Part shown: in pieces, positions 1-7,414 of the stretch
Position numbering within the stretch: the stretch's first letter is position 1
Layout: the number at the start of each line of letters is the position of its first letter
Virus record (IMG/VR): IMGVR_UViG_3300042197_002219
Span: 1-51,696 of that record
Strand: one strand, 5' to 3'
Source of the DNA: a virus
Length of the DNA stretch: 51,696 nt
Notes under the pieces: model-generated
Databases searched by the model: none
What the model was told of the DNA's origin: nothing
What the model saw: only the letters and a program-made list of their open reading frames with translations
Program-made: the position numbers and the translations under genes

Positions 1-1618
1 GCGTAACGCCTTTATATTTTGGTTTTGGGTCGTCAACTATCCAATCTTCTGGAGCTTCTTCCATCAATTCTTTTAAAATCTGGTTTTTAAGATCATACCT
101 GGATTTGTCTGAATGCGCCTTGGCTTCAAGTAGGCGAGCAAGCACCGGATTAGCTGAAACAGCTTGTTTAGCTAATATTGAAATACTAGCTGTTTTTGTT
201 GGTTGTTGTTGATTGTTTTGCACTACAGAAGATAAAATTGCAAGTATTGCTTTCTTTTTAAGTTCAGGGTTAGACATTATAGTTGGAAGAAAATCAGAGT
301 TTAATTGATTAATGTAAGGAAAAGCATGTTGTTTATATTCTGGTTTATATAATGGAAGATTAGGTTCTTGTCGCTTCCACTGTTCATACTTTATTTTTGA
401 AAGTAATTCTGCTACACTCTTACGATCTCCATAGTTTTTTGGACTTGTTGGATATTTTTCGTGAAAAGGAATGTAACTTTCTAAAACTTTTTTGTCTTCA
501 AGATCATTATGTTGTTTAATATGTTTTGGTGCTTCAACAAACTCTTCTAATAAAGCTTCCGCTTCACTTGGTTTACTTAATCGCTTTCCGGGATTTTTTT
601 CAATCCAATTTCGTCGCAATTCACTTAAATATGCTGAAAATTCAGTGGGGGTTCCGAAATAATCAAGCTGTGTTCGATTATCTTCACTAGTACCGACTCC
701 CGCAAACTGGTACGCGTTTCGATTATTTTTAAATGCGTCTAAATTGTTTCTAAATACATTTGGACCATGTGCCATTTCATGTCCGCCAGCAGGTCCTCCT
801 CGCGGAAGCGTTTGCGCAGCATGTGTAAGCTCATGCCCAAACATGTTTTTCCACCAGTCATCTTGACCGTTGGGACCAAGTTTAGGATTTACCACTATAA
901 ACGCATTGCCACTAGCATCGTGAGTCTGATAAGCACCGGATCGACTTGGATTATTCGGATCACTAAAGCCAAGAGAGCTCTGTCCACGCCTAAGCCAGCT
1001 TTCTAAACCAGGCACCTTATTTCCAGTCGCAATACGGACGTATTTTTCTAGATCTTGTCGTCCATGTACTGGTAATCCTTCTAATAAGGCATGTTCTTGC
1101 CATTTTTGTGAATCATCAATTGCCTGCTCAAATCCTCCTGGGTATTTTGCGTATAAAGGCTTCATATAATCGTAAATAGTTACATCAAATTCTTCATTGT
1201 TTTTTGGCGGATTAAAATAATCAAACGGAACATTTCGTTTTTGTTGCCCAAACGGAATTTGTGTAACTGGTTGTTTTATTGGTTGCTGATTTTGCTCTTG
1301 TCTGTATTTAAAATACCCTGTTCTTGATGGCATATCACCATACGACTGTTGCGGAACAGCTGGCGTATTTTGATTGGGTATTGTTTGCTGAACTGGAGGC
1401 GCTGGCGCTTGAGGAGCGGTTTTAATTGGTTGAGGTTGTGCAATCGGTGTATTCTGACTAGGCGGTGTTGGTACAGGATTTGGCGCTTGAGGAGCGTTTT
1501 GAATTGGTTGAGGTTGTGCAATTGGTATATTTTGACTTGCAGGCATTGGCGCTTGCGGCGCGTTTTGCACTTGCTGCGCCGCTAATTTTGCTAATAAATC
1601 GATGCTTGTTGCTGACAT
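1..1618 (-). CDS. Partial HExxH-motif protein with proline/glutamine-rich N-terminus
   Basis: The gene starts at the ATG ending at 1618, behind an AGGTG ribosome site, and runs off the window edge, so at least 539 codons are seen and the C-terminus is missing. Residues 1-90 are Pro/Gln/Ala-rich, with two near-copies of a block built on AQPQPI followed by APQAP. This is probably a flexible linker. Two zinc-protease-type motifs follow close together: HELTH at residues 262-266 and HEMAH about 15 residues later. HExxH supplies zinc ligands and the general base in gluzincin and related peptidases. Which of the two is real, and where the third ligand lies, cannot be told. The downstream part is Lys/Glu-rich and helical. 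The next gene upstream in transcription also carries HExxH, so two putative metallopeptidases sit together. A virion-associated or ejected protein is my inference. Confidence 0.7.
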   Translation of the reverse strand, partial: MSATSIDLLAKLAAQQVQNAPQAPMPASQNIPIAQPQPIQNAPQAPNPVPTPPSQNTPIAQPQPIKTAPQAPAPPVQQTIPNQNTPAVPQQSYGDMPSRTGYFKYRQEQNQQPIKQPVTQIPFGQQKRNVPFDYFNPPKNNEEFDVTIYDYMKPLYAKYPGGFEQAIDDSQKWQEHALLEGLPVHGRQDLEKYVRIATGNKVPGLESWLRRGQSSLGFSDPNNPSRSGAYQTHDASGNAFIVVNPKLGPNGQDDWWKNMFGHELTHAAQTLPRGGPAGGHEMAHGPNVFRNNLDAFKNNRNAYQFAGVGTSEDNRTQLDYFGTPTEFSAYLSELRRNWIEKNPGKRLSKPSEAEALLEEFVEAPKHIKQHNDLEDKKVLESYIPFHEKYPTSPKNYGDRKSVAELLSKIKYEQWKRQEPNLPLYKPEYKQHAFPYINQLNSDFLPTIMSNPELKKKAILAILSSVVQNNQQQPTKTASISILAKQAVSANPVLARLLEAKAHSDKSRYDLKNQILKELMEEAPEDWIVDDPKPKYKGVT

Positions 1619-1626
1619 TCAAGCAC

Positions 1627-2202
1627 CTAAACTGTTTTATTGTGTTCAAAACCGCCTAGCAGTTTTTTGATGTAATGTGCGCCAAGAGGAATTCCGGCCG
1701 TTAAAGCATAAGTTGGCAACCCTATAAATGCCCCAATTCTTGATCTGGCACCCAAACGTTTTAAAATGTTAGCTCCTCTGATACTTGCATCTGTTTCAAG
1801 CGCTAATAGCGGCAAGTTAGCTGCTGTTCCCGCAAGTGCCGCGTTCCTTGAATTTGTCTCATCTCTTGAGAATAACGCGCCTAAACTTCCAAAAAGTGTT
1901 CCAAGTCTTGCTGCCTGTTGTGATCTAGCTATAGTTGATGGGTTAAAAACCCATTTTGGCGCTAATGCGTGCCCGACCTCATGAGCAATAGCACTAGCGT
2001 TTCTGTCTATTCCATATATTATTCCCGGAGTCGGGCCACGACGAAGACCAATGCCCAAATCCGGAAGATAGTGTGGAAAAGCACCATAAGATGTTCTACC
2101 CCTATAAGCATTCATTAAAATACCTTTACTTCTAGCAAATCTTACCAATTTATTGGCTAAGTCATACCCAGGACCACCAGCAGTTCCTTTATAATTAGAA
2201 AG
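1627..2202 (-). CDS. HExxH protein, 3' half of a gene apparently joined by -1 frameshift
   Basis: This open frame encodes 191 residues if entered at the slippery site at 2202-2208. It contains an HEVGH motif in a metallopeptidase-like context (AIAHEVGHAL), followed by Ala/Gly-rich helical segments that could associate with membranes. The frame has no good start of its own: the first usable codon is a TTG at 2148 with no ribosome site, and the first ATG is 11 codons further in. The sequence upstream of 2148 in this frame still reads as sensible protein (NYKGTAGGPGYDLANK), back to the slip site in the preceding gene. I therefore read it as the C-terminal part of a 348-residue fusion, reached by -1 frameshifting or split by a one-base deletion or sequencing error. 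Protease function is an inference from HExxH alone. Confidence 0.65.
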   Translation of the reverse strand, partial: LSNYKGTAGGPGYDLANKLVRFARSKGILMNAYRGRTSYGAFPHYLPDLGIGLRRGPTPGIIYGIDRNASAIAHEVGHALAPKWVFNPSTIARSQQAARLGTLFGSLGALFSRDETNSRNAALAGTAANLPLLALETDASIRGANILKRLGARSRIGAFIGLPTYALTAGIPLGAHYIKKLLGGFEHNKTV

Positions 2203-2672
2203 AAATTTTCAGCTACATATTTTTTATATGGTCTATTCGCATAAATAACTGGATTTAAAAAATTACCAAGAGCCCCCCACCTCCAGTCTAAACCTTTGTC
2301 ATCTCCTCTAAGAAAATTACTTACAGGATTGTTACTTAAAGACCAATTCGTATATGGTTGACTATAGTTGTTAAAGTTTTGATTTGTATATGGTTGACTA
2401 TAGTTGTTAAAGTTTTGATTTGTATATGGTTGACTATAGTTGTTAAAGTTTTGATTTGTATATGGTTGACTATAGTTGTTAAAGTTTTGATTTGTATATG
2501 GTTGACTACGAGTGTTAGCGTTTCCTTTATCTAAACCTTTATTTTGCCAAAAAGGCGGTTCGTTATATTTAGCAAAATTTTGTTGTTCAGGATTATTGCT
2601 AAAAGGCAGAGAAGGTTTTGCGCCTTCACTGCCTTGCTGTGCTGATAATTCCGCTAATTGAGTAATGTCCAC
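2157..2672 (-). CDS. Asn/Gln-rich tandem-repeat protein, 5' half of frameshift pair
   Basis: This 171-residue frame starts at a GTG at 2672 behind GAGG and stops at 2157. The N-terminus is Ser/Gln/Asn-rich. Residues about 60-107 are four identical 12-residue repeats of the type SQPYTNQNFNNY, encoded by perfect 36-bp DNA repeats. After the repeats comes a Trp-rich stretch, then AENF, where the codons GAA AAT TTC contain the heptamer A-AAT-TTC. In the zero frame the protein ends 14 codons later with an unremarkable tail. A shift of -1 at the heptamer instead continues into the HExxH frame. Tyr/Asn/Gln repeats of this kind often act as flexible or adhesive spacers in virion proteins. No family is recognised. 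Confidence 0.65.
   Translation of the reverse strand: MDITQLAELSAQQGSEGAKPSLPFSNNPEQQNFAKYNEPPFWQNKGLDKGNANTRSQPYTNQNFNNYSQPYTNQNFNNYSQPYTNQNFNNYSQPYTNQNFNNYSQPYTNWSLSNNPVSNFLRGDDKGLDWRWGALGNFLNPVIYANRPYKKYVAENFFLIIKELLVVLGMT
2202..2208 (-). other. Canonical -1 slippery heptamer A-AAT-TTC
   Basis: In the minus strand the zero-frame codons GAA AAT TTC form the pattern X-XXY-YYZ (A-AAT-TTC). Slipping back one base re-reads the C and continues CTT TCT AAT TAT AAA GGA, directly into the open HExxH frame. The zero frame terminates 45 bases further on. Only a weak stem is visible downstream, so a strong stimulatory structure is not evident. The alternative is a missing T in the T-run next to it. 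Confidence 0.5.
2351..2508 (-). repeat. Perfect 36-bp tandem repeat, four full copies plus a partial
   Basis: A 36-bp unit repeats four times without a mismatch (2351-2386, 2387-2422, 2423-2458, 2459-2494), followed by 14 bp of a fifth copy. The unit is a multiple of three and encodes a 12-residue block in the gene at 2157-2672. Perfect identity suggests recent expansion by slippage or recombination, so copy number may vary between related phages. Confidence 0.95.
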
Positions 2673-2685
2673 AACAAAACCTCAA

Positions 2686-4041
2686 TTAACAATTCCACTT
2701 GCGAAGGGCCTTGTTGATGCGTGAATCAGGATCGCTAGCCGTTTCACTGCTTGTCAACTTCTTTTTCATGCCACCCATTCTTGCGCAAAAGCTAGCTTTT
2801 CGACCAGCCCTCTCACCCGTTGGCTTATCTTCCGTAACCGGCGGCTTGATGTTTTGACCTTCTGCTTTAAGACTAGCACGACCTTTGGCGTTCAATCCAC
2901 CTTCAGGATTCTTGCCTTCAGCCCTCTGCCAGGCGTCGCCACTTGACTTTACAGTTTTATTCCATGACTTCTGATCAGGATAATCCTGATCACCTGGCTT
3001 AGCTGGCTTTTCGCCACGTTTGCGTTTAGCGTGAATATTAGCCCAAAGACCGCGTTCTTCAGCTTGCTTAATCGCAAGCAGTCTTCCAAGCTGTTCAATA
3101 ACTGATGCTTGTTTGCAATTGCAATTTACTTCGCCACATTCTTCGCACTTAGTTTCGCGACCATTATTTTGATTGTGCAGACAATCGGCTTTTTTTTCTT
3201 TTTCTTTCTTCTCTTTGCCGCCAACAGGACGACAGCTGCCGTCGCTATAGGCTTTCTTGCCAGGAACAGCTTCATAGCCCTGCCAGCAACGAGCAGCTTT
3301 AACCAAATCAATAAATGCTTTCTTTTCGGCAAAACTAAGCTGATAACCTTTCTTTTCTGCTTTTGCCAAATTTTGCGATTTGTCTGATATACGTTTTAGA
3401 AGATCATAAACTCCCATGCCCGCTGCGCCACCTGCTCCACCGCCAGCAATTGCACCAGCCGGAGATAAAACATTTTGAATCAATTTTTGAGTACCAGGAG
3501 ACACTAATTTGTTTGCAATTAATGGAGACTTTCCAAGTAATGTTCCAGCAGCAAGCCCAGCACGACCACCTACGACACCTGTCAAACCAGCTAAAGCTCC
3601 CCGTAACGCAGCCTGAATGCGTGCATTTTCTTTTGGATAAACATCTCCGCGAATTCTATTCAAAATTGGATTGTTGCTGGATGTAACTTCCGGCGTATGC
3701 GCAGCACCAGCTGCCGCACCACCCAATGCTCCTAAAGCTTCAAGTATACCAATTGCTTGTTTTTGCATTGTGTTTTTTTGTTTTTCATCAATTACAGTTT
3801 CATTACCCTCATTAGTTTTTTCTTTTTTAAGATTTTTATCTTTAACATTTTTAGGCTTTAAAAAATAATTAATTAAACTACGCACAAATGCTTTCTTTTC
3901 TTCTTCTTTGTCTTTGACCTTTTCAGGTAACTTTTTGCCTTTGCTAGCTTCATTCCATTCATCCACGTCTACACCCTGCCCTTCAAGCTTTTCCCTGTTG
4001 GCGTTGAAATATTTGCGTTGAGCTTCTGACTTATATGGCAT
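2686..4041 (-). CDS. Mosaic virion-type protein with DUF6321-like C-terminus and CxxC cluster
   Basis: I place the start at the ATG ending at 4041 (MPYKSEAQ), preceded by GAGGTG, which gives 451 residues. Short modules common in large-phage proteins are strung together: an N-terminal MPYKSEAQRKYF motif, a highly charged Lys/Glu linker, a long Ala/Gly-rich helical region (about 100-215) that could insert in or lie on a membrane, a GKKAYSDGSCRPV motif, a Cys cluster (CEECGEVNCNC) that could bind zinc, a GLWANIHAKRKRGE motif, and a C-terminal block ending in NKALRKWNC like DUF6321 proteins. The DUF6321 link is from memory of the motif. Recurrent (K)(K/Q)A(F/S/I)xxxL segments appear at module borders. 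The function is unknown. A structural or ejected protein fits its neighbours. Confidence 0.75.
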   Translation of the reverse strand: MPYKSEAQRKYFNANREKLEGQGVDVDEWNEASKGKKLPEKVKDKEEEKKAFVRSLINYFLKPKNVKDKNLKKEKTNEGNETVIDEKQKNTMQKQAIGILEALGALGGAAAGAAHTPEVTSSNNPILNRIRGDVYPKENARIQAALRGALAGLTGVVGGRAGLAAGTLLGKSPLIANKLVSPGTQKLIQNVLSPAGAIAGGGAGGAAGMGVYDLLKRISDKSQNLAKAEKKGYQLSFAEKKAFIDLVKAARCWQGYEAVPGKKAYSDGSCRPVGGKEKKEKEKKADCLHNQNNGRETKCEECGEVNCNCKQASVIEQLGRLLAIKQAEERGLWANIHAKRKRGEKPAKPGDQDYPDQKSWNKTVKSSGDAWQRAEGKNPEGGLNAKGRASLKAEGQNIKPPVTEDKPTGERAGRKASFCARMGGMKKKLTSSETASDPDSRINKALRKWNC

Positions 4042-4055
4042 GATCCACCTCAATG

Positions 4056-4973
4056 TTAAGATTTTGAACCATCCTTACCTTTACGCATAGCAAGCAACAA
4101 CCCACCTAAACCAGCAAGTCCAGCAGCAGGTAAACCACCCCGCACATTGAATTTTGCTGCTCCTGGCACTGGCATAATTCCTTTTACATCAATTCCTCGA
4201 ATAGCCCAAGGCGCAGCACTAATTGCACCAAGTCCAGCTGTTGTCTGAGGATCAATCTTTTCCTTATTAGCATATCGTTTTGCCAAATACGCCAACAATG
4301 GAATTGAGCCAAGTGCCCTAAGCGCGTTAGGTCTATTATGCCCTGCAACTAACAAATCTTCAAACTTTTCTCTTGCACCATGGCCAATTCGACTAAGTAA
4401 AGGTGCCGCAGATCGTGGAGAATCAAGCACGGCTCCTCGATCCAGTAAAACTCGCGTTGGCACACCATTTTGGTCTATTACACCAGTTTGTTTAAACCCA
4501 AACACTAAGTCCACAGGATTTAAATTCATTGCTTTGGCTTTATTTCTTAATTCAACATTACCTTTTAAGTTATCCCAGAAACTATCACTAACTTGAGCCA
4601 ATGGTTGTTTAACAGCATAAACAGGACTACCAGCTGCCGAACCTAATTCATGACTGTATGTGGCTATAGTTGGTATATCTAAGCCTGATCTAGCCGCATA
4701 CGTCACGTCAGGCTTATACGAAAACTTTAAAACATTGTCTCCCGTAGTTTTAACGGCCATGGCTTCAGAGCCGTAACCTAACAATTTAAATGGATTGTCT
4801 GGCTGCTGTCCGGCTAATTCTGAATAAAACATTTTTCGCCAATGAGGATGTGCTGGACTGTGAAAAGGGTCCGAAATGTGACTTGCTGGACTTTGAAAGA
4901 AATTGTGCCATTCGTCGGCTTTCTTTTCAGCCCAATGCAAAAAACTAAGCTTAGCTATGCTAAACAAGTCCAT
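4056..4973 (-). CDS. Protein with kinase-like glycine loop and hydrophobic C-terminus
   Basis: The protein has 305 residues and starts at the ATG at 4973 behind GAGAAAG. Around residues 64-84 the sequence LGYGSEAMAV followed by VLKF resembles the glycine-rich loop and the beta-3 lysine (K83) of protein-kinase-like folds. A later segment, VPTRVLLDRGAVLDS, could be a degenerate catalytic or metal-binding region, but I see no clear HRD or DFG triad, so activity is doubtful. Residues about 215-295 contain Ala/Gly/Leu-rich segments typical of membrane-associated helices. The gene lies 14 bp upstream of the mosaic protein gene and 71 bp downstream of the LicD-like gene. A virion protein that modifies or contacts the host membrane is possible but unproven. 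Confidence 0.7.
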   Translation of the reverse strand: MDLFSIAKLSFLHWAEKKADEWHNFFQSPASHISDPFHSPAHPHWRKMFYSELAGQQPDNPFKLLGYGSEAMAVKTTGDNVLKFSYKPDVTYAARSGLDIPTIATYSHELGSAAGSPVYAVKQPLAQVSDSFWDNLKGNVELRNKAKAMNLNPVDLVFGFKQTGVIDQNGVPTRVLLDRGAVLDSPRSAAPLLSRIGHGAREKFEDLLVAGHNRPNALRALGSIPLLAYLAKRYANKEKIDPQTTAGLGAISAAPWAIRGIDVKGIMPVPGAAKFNVRGGLPAAGLAGLGGLLLAMRKGKDGSKS

Positions 4974-5044
4974 AAGCTTTCTCGTGATTATTCAACTAAA
5001 ATAAATCAAAATCAGTTTCTAACGCTAGTCGTATTTTAAATTAC

Positions 5045-5668
5045 TTAATCGAACACATTAAAAAAATTGAAACGATTTTTTAACTGATTTATTTTTAATT
5101 GCTCCGCTTGTTCTATGTATCTCATTTCAAATCTATGACTGTATTGACTAGAAGTCGGCATGGTTCGCCAATTCGGGTAAATCAAATTGAGCATAACTTC
5201 TGGTTGATTAGGAATCGGAAGTTCTAGCGGTCCAAAAGGGTGTAGCTTAACTGGCACTATGTCTTTATCAGAAAACGCTTGGAATTTACGATGTCCGTCG
5301 TATTCAACAATTATTGTATTTTTATAAAAATCATAAAGCGTTACATCAACATTTGGCCAAGTCCACGCAGCATCACTTCCATACTTGGCTACGGCTGGAT
5401 TCCATATTTTAGCTAAAAATGGCCCTATCCTTTTAAATTTCCAACCCTTTTCTTTTACTTTGTCTTCTAATACGTCAACTAAGCTACGAGGAAATGCAAA
5501 ATCTAAATCATCGTCCCAAGGTATTATTCCTTGATGTCGCCACGCTCCTAATAGTGTGCCGTGCGATAACCACCATTTAATTTTAAGAGAACCAAAAAAA
5601 TCGGCAGTTTCTTTAGCTGTTGAATAGAGCAGTTCATCTTCTTTAGCAGTCATGCGTTTAACAAACAT
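5045..5668 (-). CDS. LicD-family nucleotidyl/phosphocholine transferase-like protein
   Basis: The 207-residue protein carries the LicD/fukutin-type signature: WWLSHGTLLGAWRHQG followed by IIPWDDDLDFAF at about residues 32-61. The Asp cluster matches the metal-binding site of the nucleotidyltransferase fold. LicD enzymes add phosphocholine or similar groups to surface glycans. In a phage it could decorate a capsid or tail glycan, modify the host surface, or alter DNA. The length is about that of a minimal LicD domain. The start ATG at 5668 has only a weak ribosome site and lies 2 bp after the stop of the gene upstream in transcription, which suggests coupling. With the glycosyltransferases at 11.3-13.4 kb and 23.5-24.3 kb it forms a dispersed glycan set. 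Confidence 0.85.
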   Translation of the reverse strand: MFVKRMTAKEDELLYSTAKETADFFGSLKIKWWLSHGTLLGAWRHQGIIPWDDDLDFAFPRSLVDVLEDKVKEKGWKFKRIGPFLAKIWNPAVAKYGSDAAWTWPNVDVTLYDFYKNTIIVEYDGHRKFQAFSDKDIVPVKLHPFGPLELPIPNQPEVMLNLIYPNWRTMPTSSQYSHRFEMRYIEQAEQLKINQLKNRFNFFNVFD

Positions 5669-5670
5669 AA

Positions 5671-6051
5671 TTAATCATAATTCTTAAGTTTAGGTTTTGG
5701 TTCAAAACCTTTTGGATATGCTGGGAAATTCACAAACCAAAACGTCAAGATCCTATTGCTGTAATTTGTGCATACAGGTCTGTGCATATAAGCGTTGACA
5801 AGCTTGTTCTCAGCAAAAGCCATATTGCATGAATGCCCAATTGATTTGAATTTCTCATGCCAGGCCTGAGCTTCAATAGCATTGTCACCCATATCAACAA
5901 CGAGTTTGGTAAATTCCGGATTTTGAAAAACAACCCATTTGCCACACGCCAAAACCGGCAAAGGATTATCAGTCAAATCAATTAGTTTTCCGCGATTCTC
6001 AGACTTTCGTTGCTTAATAAAATCTTGCCAACAAAGCCATTTAGTAGCCAT
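5671..6051 (-). CDS. Hypothetical protein, 126 aa
   Basis: The start is set at the ATG ending at 6051 (MATKWLCW), behind GGTGAG. An upstream TTG is less likely. The protein is Trp- and aromatic-rich (KWLCWQDF, GKWVVFQNPEF, FWFVNFPAYP) and ends in a Lys/Pro-rich tail. It looks like a small globular domain. No motif or family is recognised. It lies 12 bp after the membrane-protein gene and 2 bp before the LicD-like gene, so it is probably cotranscribed with both. Confidence 0.7.
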   Translation of the reverse strand: MATKWLCWQDFIKQRKSENRGKLIDLTDNPLPVLACGKWVVFQNPEFTKLVVDMGDNAIEAQAWHEKFKSIGHSCNMAFAENKLVNAYMHRPVCTNYSNRILTFWFVNFPAYPKGFEPKPKLKNYD

Positions 6052-6063
6052 TTGTCTCACCAA

Positions 6064-6396
6064 TTAAAGTTTCAAAAGAATTAATCCAGCAGTCATAAAC
6101 GCTATTCCAATAATTCCCTTCCAACTTAAATGAATACCGAAAAAAATCACCGGCACGAAATAAGCCACAGCGCAAATAATCACATCCCACATTACGCCAT
6201 ACATATAGATTTTTTGTTTGTCGCCAATTCGCCACAAACAAATTGTCCAGGTCAAGCTTCCAAGAATACCGAGGCAAACCCTAGCCGGAGCAAACCACCA
6301 TTTATCGTGATAATCCAATGTAAAATCTAGCGTCATACCCGCAGTGCAAAGACAGGTTGCAAACAGCAATAATAACCAAACAACAGGATCAAGCAT
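6064..6396 (-). CDS. Small integral membrane protein, about four TM segments
   Basis: The 110-residue protein is dominated by hydrophobic stretches: VVWLLLLFATCLCTAGMTL, a segment around ARVCLGILGSLTWTICLW, then VIICAVAYFVPVIFF and IIGIAFMTAGLILL. Four membrane spans are likely. I chose the ATG at 6396. A TTG at 6408 is the alternative, and neither has a strong ribosome site. The start overlaps the end of the DUF3310 gene. It could be a holin-like or superinfection-related protein, but four spans without charged-tail features do not settle it. Confidence 0.7.
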   Translation of the reverse strand: MLDPVVWLLLLFATCLCTAGMTLDFTLDYHDKWWFAPARVCLGILGSLTWTICLWRIGDKQKIYMYGVMWDVIICAVAYFVPVIFFGIHLSWKGIIGIAFMTAGLILLKL

Positions 6397-6589
6397 TGTA
6401 AGTCTCAATCAGTTTGGTCAGGTAATGCTGAGCTTTCTTGAGATCGTCCACGCCGCCCTTATCCTGATACCTGGCTATGTACTTGATGACATTACCTTGT
6501 AAGAATCCACGAAACGCTTCATCTGTCATCCAAGCACGCATTGCATCCCAAGGTTGAATAGATTTGTCGTAGTGTTGCGGCGTAGACAT
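6389..6589 (-). CDS. DUF3310 family small protein
   Basis: The 66-residue protein matches the DUF3310 pattern well: an initial HYDKSIQPWDAM, then LQGNVIKYIARYQDKGGVDDLKKAQHYL and a C-terminal helix. This family is widespread in tailed phages. It is sometimes labelled nucleotide-kinase-like, although the core domain has no P-loop and its role is unsettled. The ribosome site just upstream (GGAGAG) is good. The gene lies immediately downstream of the tRNA, probably on the same transcript, and its end overlaps the membrane-protein gene. Confidence 0.9.
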   Translation of the reverse strand: MSTPQHYDKSIQPWDAMRAWMTDEAFRGFLQGNVIKYIARYQDKGGVDDLKKAQHYLTKLIETYNA

Positions 6590-6602
6590 TTGTCTCTCCT
6601 AT

Positions 6603-6673
6603 CTGCCCGACTAGGATTCGAACCTAGACTAAGAGCGTTGGAAACTCCTGTGCTACCGTTACACTATCGGGCA
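6603..6673 (-). tRNA. tRNA-Trp (anticodon CCA)
   Basis: A 71-nt cloverleaf reads on the minus strand. The acceptor TGCCCGA pairs with TCGGGCA. The D stem is GTGT/GCAC. The anticodon stem GGAGT/GCTCT has two G-T wobbles and the loop is TTCCAAC. The T arm is CTAGG-TTCGAAT-CCTAG. The anticodon in the loop is CCA, and the unpaired G after the acceptor is the usual bacterial Trp discriminator. CCA is not encoded at the 3' end. It lies between phoH and DUF3310, as phage tRNAs often do. Confidence 0.93.
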
Positions 6674-6681
6674 ATGCCAAG

Positions 6682-7392
6682 TCATTTTTCAGGCTGCTGC
6701 AAAAAAGGCAATAGCTGTTCAATGATCGGATGCCGCACAATACACTTGTCACTCAATCGCACAATCTTCAAACCATCAATGTTTTTATTGGCCACACGAT
6801 TAACAAACGGCATCAAACCAGATCGAGGACCAAGGTCAGATTGATTGGGATCACCACACAAAATCATTTTGCTGTGTTTGCCGTTAAGCCTTGTCAGCAC
6901 CATGGTTAACTGCACCGGATTTAAATTCTGGCACTCGTCAACCAAGATCAAATCACGCAAACTTCTGCCACGCATGTAGGATATTGGGCAAACCGTCAAA
7001 CATTCGTCGATACGTTTCCTATCTATAGTTGTTTTGCCTACGATATCATCTAATGCGTCTATTATAGGCGCGAGATATGGACCTAGCTTTCCTTCGTGCG
7101 GGCTATGCGCATCGCCAGGAAGATATCCCAAATCTTCCATTGCTATAGCAGGCCTTGTAACAAACAACTTTCTGTATTTCTTTTCCAATATCATTTTAGC
7201 GCAATAAGCTACAGCCGTGAACGTCTTCGCCGTACCCGGCGGACCTAGCACGATAATGACACTATTGCTTGCAATAGCCGTCCACAGGTCTTTCTGTTCT
7301 TCATTAAGTGGAGCGTAGTAATAGCCGCGAACATCGCTAATGACATTTGTTGTCGTTTCGGTTTTAACCACCGCCTTTCTTTTCTTGCTCAT
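6682..7392 (-). CDS. phoH: PhoH-like ATPase
   Basis: The start is fixed at the ATG ending at 7392 (MSKKRK) by a perfect AGGAGG seven bases upstream, giving 236 residues. The single domain is a PhoH P-loop ATPase. It has an N-terminal region with the PLNEEQK motif, a Walker A written GPPGTAKT (Ala in place of the usual second Gly), GYLPGDAHSPHEGK as in PhoH/YlaK proteins, Walker B LILVDECQNL, and LCGDPNQSDL as sensor motif. PhoH proteins bind RNA or DNA and are among the commonest phage auxiliary genes, with an unclear role, possibly an RNA helicase. The gene lies between the tRNA and the C39-like peptidase. Confidence 0.93.
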   Translation of the reverse strand: MSKKRKAVVKTETTTNVISDVRGYYYAPLNEEQKDLWTAIASNSVIIVLGPPGTAKTFTAVAYCAKMILEKKYRKLFVTRPAIAMEDLGYLPGDAHSPHEGKLGPYLAPIIDALDDIVGKTTIDRKRIDECLTVCPISYMRGRSLRDLILVDECQNLNPVQLTMVLTRLNGKHSKMILCGDPNQSDLGPRSGLMPFVNRVANKNIDGLKIVRLSDKCIVRHPIIEQLLPFLQQPEK

Positions 7393-7414
7393 GATTGACC
7401 TCCTTGCGGCCCTG

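Noticed and set aside
2351-2508. Possible CRISPR array from regular repeats
   Set aside because: The 36-bp units are contiguous without spacers and encode protein repeats in frame.
6603-6673. tRNA-Gly with anticodon TCC
   Set aside because: That reading breaks the anticodon stem with mismatches. The CCA reading keeps five pairs and the Trp discriminator G.
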